From positions 1-6,450 of the forward strand of contig JBIJDM010000173.1 in the NCBI GenBank assembly GCA_044344145.1: a stretch of 6,450 nt of DNA, in the 5' to 3' direction. The notes under the pieces are model-generated. The model was not told the DNA's origin. It saw only the letters and a program-made list of their open reading frames with translations, and made no database searches. This DNA is from JBAXGE01 sp044344145 (GTDB lineage Bacteria > Planctomycetota > Phycisphaerae > WQYP01). How positions within the stretch are numbered: the first letter of the stretch is position 1; each line of letters starts with the position of its first letter. Position numbers and translations under genes: made by a program. This document shows positions 1-5,258 of the stretch, one piece after another.

Positions 1-223
1 GTTGCAACGAAGTGGAAACCACCGGAGCAGGACGACGCGCGGTGGGCACCCCGGCAGGGGTGCCAGCTATGGTTGGCAAAAGGCTATCCCTCCCGATGGG
101 GTGAAGGGCATCACATCCCTGCTGCCATCCCTGCCGGGATGGCGGGAATTTCCCGCACCGTTACCGGTGGTTTGCGCTGCGCTCCAACCACCGGCTACCA
201 GCTGTAATGCCTCCGGCATTAAG
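1..223 (-). repeat. Hairpin-chain dispersed repeat, left copy
   Basis: This non-coding stretch is a string of short inverted repeats. They are 45-64 (8-bp arms, loop GGCA), 125-142 (7-bp arms, loop TGCC), 142-156 (7-bp arms, 1-nt centre), 164-172 with 186-194 (9-bp arms, 13-nt loop) and 205-221 (TAATGCC / GGCATTA, loop TCC). AAACCACCGG at 16-25 is also inverted at 164-173. The minus strand of 149-223 matches 4746-4820 over 75 bases without gaps, about 83% identical. I recognise the TTAATGCCGGAGGCATTACAGC core as resembling a dispersed verrucomicrobial repeat; that is memory, not a search. Open frames run through it on both strands, but they carry no credible domain or start. The element may continue left of base 1. 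Confidence 0.7.
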
Positions 224-315
224 ATGATACCACTCAGGCTTGGTGCGCATAACATTCCCGTTCCCGGAAATACCGGAGGAACCTTTTTATGCGCGGATTT
301 CGTTCCGGAAATGAA

Positions 316-343
316 TATGCCCGCAGTGGTGACTGCGGGCATA
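316..343 (-). terminator. Hairpin terminator after the Rrf2 gene
   Basis: A perfect 12-bp stem (316-327 with 332-343) closes a 4-nt loop, 25 bases past the Rrf2 stop codon. On the minus strand it is followed by ATTCATTT, which is only moderately U-rich, so termination may be partial. No other role is evident. Confidence 0.6.
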
Positions 344-368
344 GCGTTGGATGATATGGACGGCACGC

Positions 369-809
369 TTAACCGTGCTGCAAACCCAGTTTCAGCGGCC
401 GGCAGCCGTTGTTGCTGGCGTCCACCAGTTGGGCCACGGTTTGGCTTTGCAGATGACTTTCCATCAGGCCCACGGCTTCATGCAGGCGCTGATGCAGCCC
501 GCAGAGTTTGCCGTTGGTGTGGTGGTCAATGCCCAGTGGGCAGACATCGGTACGGTGGATGGGGTCCACGGCGTTGATCACATCACAGAGGGTGAGTTGG
601 TCGGCAGGTTTGCCCAGGGTAAAGCCGCCATGCAGGCCGCGCTGGGACTTGACCAGACCACTCTTGGCCAGCGCTTGGAGCAGCTTGGCCAGATAGCCCA
701 GCGGCACGTGGGTGGCTTCAGCGATGCTCTGGGTGGTGCAGGGCTCCTGGCCGGTCGTGGCCAGATAGACTACAACACGCAAAACATACTCGGCGGTTTG
801 AGAAAACAT
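369..809 (-). CDS. Rrf2-family transcriptional regulator, possible Fe-S sensor
   Basis: This 146-aa protein has the usual length and layout of Rrf2 regulators, small dimeric winged-helix DNA-binding proteins (IscR, NsrR, CymR relatives). The N-terminal half is the winged helix: SQTAEYVLRVVVYLA at 3-17, the recognition region VPLGYLAKLLQALAKSGLV at 35-53, and the wing SQRGLHGGFTLGKPA at 55-69. The sensor segment holds C90 and C103, 12 residues apart, with H96 and H97 between. IscR and NsrR use three closely spaced cysteines, so if a cluster binds here its ligation must differ, for instance with a histidine. C24, C75 and C136 lie outside that segment. The start is set by AAGGAG seven bases upstream of the ATG. 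The gene is divergent from the methyltransferase, with about 306 bases between them. No isc, suf or nitric-oxide genes are in view, so the signal and targets are unknown. Confidence 0.9.
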   Translation of the reverse strand: MFSQTAEYVLRVVVYLATTGQEPCTTQSIAEATHVPLGYLAKLLQALAKSGLVKSQRGLHGGFTLGKPADQLTLCDVINAVDPIHRTDVCPLGIDHHTNGKLCGLHQRLHEAVGLMESHLQSQTVAQLVDASNNGCRPLKLGLQHG

Positions 810-821
810 GCCTGACTCCTT

Positions 822-852
822 GTGGTAAGGACGACCGAAAGTACATTACCAC
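822..852. promoter_or_regulatory. Inverted repeat in the Rrf2 leader, possible operator
   Basis: GTGGTAA at 822-828 and TTACCAC at 846-852 are perfect 7-bp inverted arms separated by 17 bases, just upstream of the Rrf2 Shine-Dalgarno site. It could be an autoregulatory operator or a leader hairpin. The spacing (arm centres 24 bp, just over two helical turns) fits two dimer half-sites on one face, but this is inference. Confidence 0.4.
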
Positions 853-910
853 GGGGAAAACATCACCGCCGCAGCCCACGGATCGTGCCTATTCAAGATA
901 TTAATATCCA

Positions 911-938
911 ATTATACTGGTTTGCCGGATTAAACCAA
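911..938 (-). promoter_or_regulatory. Candidate sigma70 promoter for the Rrf2 gene
   Basis: On the minus strand a perfect TATAAT (911-916) lies 16 bases after TTGGTT (933-938), a weak -35 box. Transcription would start near 904, giving a leader of about 95 bases that contains the 822-852 inverted repeat. The surrounding 885-1000 stretch is strikingly AT-rich for this window. Confidence 0.45.
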
Positions 939-988
939 GACTAATTCGGTAAATTTTTAGTATTTATAAGTCATTGTTACACAAGTGG

Positions 989-1016
989 TTATAAAAGCTG
1001 TCGGGGGTGTTATGAT
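989..1016 (+). promoter_or_regulatory. Candidate sigma70 promoter toward the methyltransferase
   Basis: TTATAA (989-994, four of six -35 bases) and TATGAT (1011-1016, five of six -10 bases) are 16 bases apart. The start would be near 1022, leaving a leader of about 94 bases. The match is modest, and it competes with the sigma54-like site at 1066-1081. Confidence 0.3.
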
Positions 1017-1065
1017 AAGTCGGGGCGGGCATTTATGGCGCGTTTGTAGGTTGTTTGATGACCAT

Positions 1066-1081
1066 TGGCACGCTTCCCGCT
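1066..1081 (+). promoter_or_regulatory. Sigma54-like -24/-12 promoter candidate
   Basis: TGGCACG-CTTC-CCGCT matches the sigma54 pattern TGGCACG-N4-TTGCW exactly in the -24 block, and has the -12 GC at the correct spacing; the two T bases before that GC are replaced by CC. Transcription would begin near 1092, 24 bases before the methyltransferase ATG. An activator of the NtrC type would be needed; none is in the window. Confidence 0.35.
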
Positions 1082-1115
1082 AGACTATGGGCCGATATAA
1101 ATCAGGTGAGTCACG

Positions 1116-1802
1116 ATGTCCGAGTTTGATCCATATCAGCACAGTTACCGTCAGGCCGTCAATGACGCCATCGCGTTCAGCGGGCAGACAGTGGACTTTT
1201 TTACGCGCGTGAAAGTTGAACATTTACTCAATACCGCCGGTCGGCTGGTGGGGCCAGCGCAGCAATTGCGCGTGCTGGATATCGGTTGTGGCGCGGGGCT
1301 GACGGACCAATTGCTGAAAACGCGCGTGGGGCATCTGGCCGGGGTGGATGTATCGCAGGGGTTGCTGACCACCGCGCGGGAGCAGAATCCCGGCGTGGAG
1401 TATCAATATTATGACGGCGGGAAATTGCCGTGGCCGGATGGAAGTTTTGATGTTGCGTTTGCCATTTGTGTGATGCACCATGTGCCGCCAGCGCAGTGGG
1501 AACATTTCGCGCGCGAAGCGGCGCGGGTGGTGCGGCCGGGCGGATGTGTGGCGATCTATGAACATAATCCGCTGAATCCGCTGACGCGGCGGATTGTGAA
1601 TCAGTGTCCGTTCGATGCCAATGCGGTGTTGCTGGGGCGCAGCCGGACGCGCGGGTTGCTGCGGGCGGCGGGGTTGCGGGTGGTGGGCCAGCCGTACCTG
1701 TTATTTTTCCCGTGGGATCGGCCGGTGTGGCGCACAGTGGAAGGCGCGCTGGGGTGGTTGCCGTTGGGGGCGCAGTATGCGGTGTGGGCGAAAAAAGGGT
1801 AA
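1116..1802 (+). CDS. Class I SAM-dependent methyltransferase
   Basis: This 228-aa protein transfers a methyl group from S-adenosylmethionine to an unidentified acceptor. The Rossmann-fold landmarks are in order: motif I VLDIGCGAG at 53-61, the acidic strand-2 end GVDVS at 76-80, LPWPDGSFDVAFAICVMHHV at 104-123 (motif II/III region), and RPGGCVAIYEHNP at 140-152. The stretch EHNPLNPLTRRIVNQCPFD at 149-167 reminds me of a subgroup often found in surface-glycan clusters, but no glycan genes are seen here. There is no signal peptide or membrane segment, so it is cytoplasmic. AGGTGAG ends five bases before the ATG and supports this start. It is read alone, divergent from the Rrf2 gene and convergent with gyrA, whose terminator lies 38 bases past its stop. 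Its second half favours G-ending codons (GCG, TTG, GTG, CGG, GGG), unlike the C-ending preference of gyrA. Confidence 0.9.
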   Translation: MSEFDPYQHSYRQAVNDAIAFSGQTVDFFTRVKVEHLLNTAGRLVGPAQQLRVLDIGCGAGLTDQLLKTRVGHLAGVDVSQGLLTTAREQNPGVEYQYYDGGKLPWPDGSFDVAFAICVMHHVPPAQWEHFAREAARVVRPGGCVAIYEHNPLNPLTRRIVNQCPFDANAVLLGRSRTRGLLRAAGLRVVGQPYLLFFPWDRPVWRTVEGALGWLPLGAQYAVWAKKG

Positions 1803-1839
1803 GCGCGAAAATTGATTCGGTCGTCGTCGGATGAACCCC

Positions 1840-1876
1840 AAAAAAAGCGGCAAAACCTGTTACCAAGTTTTGCCGC
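1840..1876 (-). terminator. Intrinsic terminator of gyrA
   Basis: GCGGCAAAAC (1847-1856) and GTTTTGCCGC (1867-1876) form a perfect 10-bp stem with a 10-nt loop. On the minus strand this is followed by seven T (complement of 1840-1846), a textbook rho-independent terminator 31 bases past the gyrA stop. Read rightwards the hairpin lacks a T-tract, so it would stop the convergent methyltransferase transcript less well. Confidence 0.9.
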
Positions 1877-1907
1877 CAGTCACTTATAGTTACACGCCAG
1901 GACGGAC

Positions 1908-4556
1908 TTAGCCGCCCGTGCCCGGCAGGGTCGGGGCGTCTTCATCTTCGTCGTTGGCCAGACGGGCCACGGCGATCAGGGTGTCGCCTTCTTCCAGCCG
2001 GACCAGTCGCACGCCCTGGGTGGCGCGGCTGATTTCGCGCAGGCCTTCCAGACCCATGCGGACAATCTGGCCGTTCTTGCTGATGAGCATGAGCTGGTCG
2101 GTATCGGTCACCGGCCGCACCGCCACCACGCGGCCATTGCGCGGCGTAGTCTTGATGTTGATGACACCCTTGCCGCCGCGATGGGTCAGACGGTATTCCG
2201 CGATCGGCGTGCGTTTGCCGTGCCCGTTTTCACAGGCGGTCAGCACGGTGATCTGGTTGTCGCCGGCATCGTGGCCGTGGGGGATGATGACCATATCCAC
2301 CACACGGTCGTCCACTTCCAGTTCGCAGCCCTTCACGCCACCGGCCTGCCGGCCCATGTCGCGGACTTCCTCTTCCTTGAAGCGCACGGCCTGGCCGTCG
2401 CGGGTGGCGAGCAGAATCTGGTCGTTGCCATTGGTGACCGACACGCCGATGACGGCGTCGTTGGGTTCCAGACCGATGGCGATGATGCCGCGTTTCTGGG
2501 GATTGCCATAGGCTTTGAGCAGGGTCTTTTTCACGATGCCCAGCGCGGTGGCCATGACCAGATGCTTGCCTTCGTCCTCGAAGTTCCGCACGACGAGCAC
2601 TTCGGCGAGTTTTTCTTCCGCGGGCATGTCAATCAGATTGGCCAGGGCGCGGCCCTTGCTGGTGCGGTTCATGGACGGGATGTCGTAAACCTTCTGCCAG
2701 TAGCAGCGGCCCTTGTTGGTGAAGAACATCAGGTAGTCGTGGGTGCTGGCGATGAACAGATGTTCGATGAAGTCGGATTCCTTGGTTTCGCCGCCGATCA
2801 CACCCTTGCCGCCGCGGCCCTGTTTGCGATAGCCGTCGAGGTGGGTGCGTTTGATGTAGCCTTCGTGGCTGATGGTCACGGCGACCTGTTCGTCGGCGAT
2901 CAAATCTTCGATATTGATATCGCTGGCGGCGTTGGTGATCTGGGTACGGCGCGGGTCGGCGTATTTGCTCTTCAATTCCAGCGTGTCTTCGCGGATGATA
3001 TCCAGCACGCGCTTGGGTTCGGCGAGGATGAGTTCATAGCCTTCGATTTCCTCGGCCAGCCGGTTGTATTCTTCGGCGAGTTTATCCACTTCCAAACCGA
3101 CCAGACGCTGCAACTGCATGGAGAGAATGGCATCGGCCTGCGCGCCCGAGAGGGTCATGCCGCCGAACTTGCTGGTGGCTTCGTCCACCCGTTTGCGGAA
3201 GCTCTTGGGCACCGCGGCCCGCCAGGTGAGGGCTTCATCAATGGTGAAGAGCTTGCGCATCAGGTTGGCTTTGGCGGTGGGCACGTCGGGACTGAGCTTG
3301 CGGTTGCGCAGCAGCTCAATCACGGGCATGATTTCGACCTTGCCACCGCTGGTGCGCCGGCCGCCGGCTTCTTCGCTGTGAATGTCGGCCAGAGCCAGCA
3401 ACAACCCTTCCAGGATGTGGGCGCGCTGCCGGGCTTTCTTGAGCCGGAACGCGGTCCGGCGACGGATCACTTCGACGCGGTGGTCAATGAAGTATTGGAT
3501 GGTTTCGCGCAGGGTCAGCGTGCGCGGCTGGCGGTTGACCAGTGCGATGTTGATGATGCTGAACGTGCTCTGCAGCGGGGTGTATTCAAACAATTGGTTG
3601 ATGACGACATCGGGATTAGCGTCGCGCTTCAGTTCCACCACGATGCGGACATTGTGTTCGCGGTCGGATTCGTCGCGTACGTCGGAAATATCTTTCAGCC
3701 GGTCTTCCTTCACCTGTTCGGCGATGGTTTCGACGATGGTTTTCTTCAACACCTGATAGGGGATTTCGGTGATGACAATTTGTTCGCGGCCACCTTTGAG
3801 CTGTTCGGTGTGCATCTTGCCGCGCAGGACCAGCCGGCCGCGGCCGGTGGTGTAGCCATCGGCGATGCCGCTGCGGCCACAGATCACGCCGCCCGTGGGG
3901 AAGTCGGGGCCTTTGACCAGTTTCATCAGGTCTTTGACGGTGGATTCGGGTTCGTCAATCACTTTGACGATGGCGTCGCAGACTTCGCCGAGGTTGTGTG
4001 GCGGGACGCTGGTGGCCATGCCCACGGCGATGCCCTGACTGCCGTTGACCAGCAGGTTGGGGAATTTGCTCGGCAGGACGGTGGGTTCCTGGCGGGTTTC
4101 GTCATAGTTGGGGATGTAATCCACGGTGTCTTCGCGGATGTCTTCCATCATTTCCATGGCGGGTGCGGCCATGCGGGCTTCGGTGTAACGCATGGCGGCC
4201 GGGGGGTCGCCATCAATGGAGCCGAAGTTCCCCTGGCCGTCCACGAGGATATGCCGCATGTTCCAATCCTGAGCCAGCCGGACCAGCGTGGGATAGATGA
4301 CGGCTTCGCCGTGGGGGTGATAGTTACCGGAAGTATCGCCGGCGATTTTGGCGCATTTACGGTGTTTGCTGCGCGGCCCGAGCTGCAAGTCGTGCATGGC
4401 CACGAGGATGCGGCGTTGCGAGGGTTTCAAGCCATCGCGGACATCGGGCAAGGCCCGGTCCATGATGGTGCTCATGGCGTAGGTAAGGTAGCTTTCCTGG
4501 AGTTCGGTTTCGATTTGCAGATCGCTGATCCGTGCGTCGTGGTCAAACATAGTCAT
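1908..4556 (-). CDS. gyrA: DNA gyrase subunit A
   Basis: GyrA is the DNA breakage-reunion subunit that, with GyrB, introduces negative supercoils using ATP. The protein is complete at 882 aa. The catalytic tyrosine is Y124 in AAMRYTEARM (E. coli Y122). The winged-helix pocket reads SGNYHPHGEAVIYPTLVRLA at 76-95. The coiled coil and C-gate follow to about 535, including ADAILSMQLQRLVGLE at 474-489. The C-terminal beta-pinwheel spans about 536-865 and carries the GyrA box QGRGGKG at 579-585, which marks gyrase rather than ParC. A second RGGKG at 793-797 and an acidic tail (DEDED) complete it. A85 and P89 stand where E. coli has S83 and D87, the quinolone-anchoring residues. GGAGG lies 12 bases before the chosen ATG and 18 before the alternative at M3. 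gyrB is not adjacent; the gene has its own promoter and terminator. Confidence 0.98.
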   Translation of the reverse strand: MTMFDHDARISDLQIETELQESYLTYAMSTIMDRALPDVRDGLKPSQRRILVAMHDLQLGPRSKHRKCAKIAGDTSGNYHPHGEAVIYPTLVRLAQDWNMRHILVDGQGNFGSIDGDPPAAMRYTEARMAAPAMEMMEDIREDTVDYIPNYDETRQEPTVLPSKFPNLLVNGSQGIAVGMATSVPPHNLGEVCDAIVKVIDEPESTVKDLMKLVKGPDFPTGGVICGRSGIADGYTTGRGRLVLRGKMHTEQLKGGREQIVITEIPYQVLKKTIVETIAEQVKEDRLKDISDVRDESDREHNVRIVVELKRDANPDVVINQLFEYTPLQSTFSIINIALVNRQPRTLTLRETIQYFIDHRVEVIRRRTAFRLKKARQRAHILEGLLLALADIHSEEAGGRRTSGGKVEIMPVIELLRNRKLSPDVPTAKANLMRKLFTIDEALTWRAAVPKSFRKRVDEATSKFGGMTLSGAQADAILSMQLQRLVGLEVDKLAEEYNRLAEEIEGYELILAEPKRVLDIIREDTLELKSKYADPRRTQITNAASDINIEDLIADEQVAVTISHEGYIKRTHLDGYRKQGRGGKGVIGGETKESDFIEHLFIASTHDYLMFFTNKGRCYWQKVYDIPSMNRTSKGRALANLIDMPAEEKLAEVLVVRNFEDEGKHLVMATALGIVKKTLLKAYGNPQKRGIIAIGLEPNDAVIGVSVTNGNDQILLATRDGQAVRFKEEEVRDMGRQAGGVKGCELEVDDRVVDMVIIPHGHDAGDNQITVLTACENGHGKRTPIAEYRLTHRGGKGVINIKTTPRNGRVVAVRPVTDTDQLMLISKNGQIVRMGLEGLREISRATQGVRLVRLEEGDTLIAVARLANDEDEDAPTLPGTGG

Positions 4557-4611
4557 CGGCGTCCAATGCCTCCGGAACGTTCGCGGTTAAGTCATAAATA
4601 AAGACGGCATT

Positions 4612-4640
4612 ATTGTACCCCAAGCGGGGGTTTTTAGCAC
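4612..4640 (-). promoter_or_regulatory. Candidate gyrA promoter
   Basis: The -10 box TACAAT (minus strand, 4612-4617) is five of six to consensus; the hexamer 17 bases upstream, GTGCTA (4635-4640), is a poor -35. The spacer is almost all C and G and contains a short inverted repeat, ACCCC / GGGGT (plus strand 4617-4621 and 4627-4631). Transcription would start near 4605, about 49 bases before the ATG. A weak -35 with a stiff GC spacer is the kind of promoter that responds to supercoiling; that link is inference. Confidence 0.45.
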
Positions 4641-4694
4641 GTTTGCGGGGGCGGGATGGGGCGGTTTTTCCATACCGAACATTTGGCTAATATT

Positions 4695-4718
4695 GGGGGT
4701 GGGGCGGAGGGGGGTGGG
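4695..4718 (+). other. G-quadruplex motif upstream of gyrA
   Basis: Four guanine runs (5, 4, 6 and 3 G) are separated by loops of 1, 4 and 1 bases (T, CGGA, T), fulfilling the usual intramolecular quadruplex rule. A second G-rich block at 4647-4664 has runs of 5, 3, 4 and 2. Both lie on the gyrA template strand, 40-115 bases upstream of its predicted start. Confidence 0.6.
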
Positions 4719-4745
4719 TCAGGAGCTTGGGCAAGGGAGTTTCGT

Positions 4746-4820
4746 CTTAATGCCGGAGGCATTACAGCTGGCAGCCAGTGGTGGCCGCAGAGCGTAAACC
4801 ACCGGAAGTGGTGCGAAAAA
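4746..4820 (+). repeat. Dispersed repeat, right copy (inverted relative to left)
   Basis: This matches the minus strand of 149-223 over 75 bases without gaps, with 13 mismatches by hand count. The first 26 bases are identical and include the TAATGCC / GGCATTA palindrome; a second small hairpin is ACCAC / GTGGT at 4798-4812. The longer hairpin chain of the left copy is missing here, so this copy is shorter or has decayed. It ends three bases from the stop codon of the membrane gene at 4824 and could serve as that gene's 3' structure. A 71-codon frame starting at 4656 runs through it and is judged spurious. Confidence 0.75.
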
Positions 4821-4823
4821 AGG

Positions 4824-5213
4824 TTAAGGGAGATGCAGCAGTTCTATTATGTCATTCGGCAGAACATATAATGCCACCAAAGACATCACAAACGAGACGA
4901 ATAGCCAAATCCAGCCGATCAGCAGTTTCTTTATGTTTTCCTGTCGCCAATATAGCCGCGTATATACATACACAAAAAGTGCGGAAAATATCGTTAAAAA
5001 CCCGCCAGCTTGTGCGAAGAAGATCGTAAATGCTCTCCAGTCCGGTTCAACAAACAAAGACACTATGGCATTCCCAAGGGCGAAGGCCGGCACATACAGC
5101 GCGACGCTGGTTAGATACAGAAAAACATAATTCCAGACGCGTCGGGCATTGTCGTTGTAGCGCACAATAAACGCTGCGATCAATATATGGCATAAGACTA
5201 TGTACGCTATCAT
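4824..5213 (-). CDS. Small four-helix membrane protein of unknown function
   Basis: I do not recognise this 129-aa protein. It is strongly hydrophobic and aromatic-rich, with four likely transmembrane segments at about 2-18, 29-56, 61-84 and 95-117. Short charged loops (RYNDNARR at 18-25 and RLYWRQENIKK near 86-96) favour a cytoplasmic side for the 18-25 and 86-96 loops by the positive-inside rule. There are no conserved catalytic motifs. AGGA seven bases before the ATG is a weak ribosome site. It lies 45 bases after the stop of the 5259-6125 gene on the same strand, with no terminator between, so the two are probably co-transcribed. It is richer in A+T than gyrA, suggesting a different history. 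The stop codon abuts the 4746-4820 repeat. It is real by its clear membrane topology and operon position, but its role is open. Confidence 0.7.
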   Translation of the reverse strand: MIAYIVLCHILIAAFIVRYNDNARRVWNYVFLYLTSVALYVPAFALGNAIVSLFVEPDWRAFTIFFAQAGGFLTIFSALFVYVYTRLYWRQENIKKLLIGWIWLFVSFVMSLVALYVLPNDIIELLHLP

Positions 5214-5258
5214 TGGGTGATCCTGTGTGTGGGTTGGCGTAATAGTGTCATATTGTCC

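Noticed and set aside
258..312. Near-duplicate CGTTCCCGGAAAT / CGTTCCGGAAAT separated by about 40 bases, with TTCCGGAA palindrome
   Set aside because: Too short to assign as an operator or repeat; no gene start nearby that it would plausibly control.
289..354. 21-codon ORF with a good GGAGGA ribosome site eight bases upstream (MRGFRSGNEYARSGDCGHSVG)
   Set aside because: It overlaps the Rrf2 terminator hairpin, whose palindrome encodes a third of it, and has no sign of selection; a small peptide cannot be excluded but is not supported.
2..577. 191-codon plus-strand frame through the left repeat
   Set aside because: It reads through the hairpin chain and into the antisense of the Rrf2 gene; composition is proline, glycine and arginine rich with no recognisable domain.
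2181..4601. 806-codon open frame on the plus strand opposite gyrA
   Set aside because: It is an antisense shadow created by gyrA codon bias; the translation is repetitive (runs of H, F, V, G, D) with no domain, and the opposite strand encodes an unmistakable GyrA.
4617..4635. Rightward terminator-like CCCC-AAGC-GGGGG-TTTTT
   Set aside because: No plus-strand gene ends just upstream, the stem is only 4-5 bp, and it lies in the gyrA promoter spacer.
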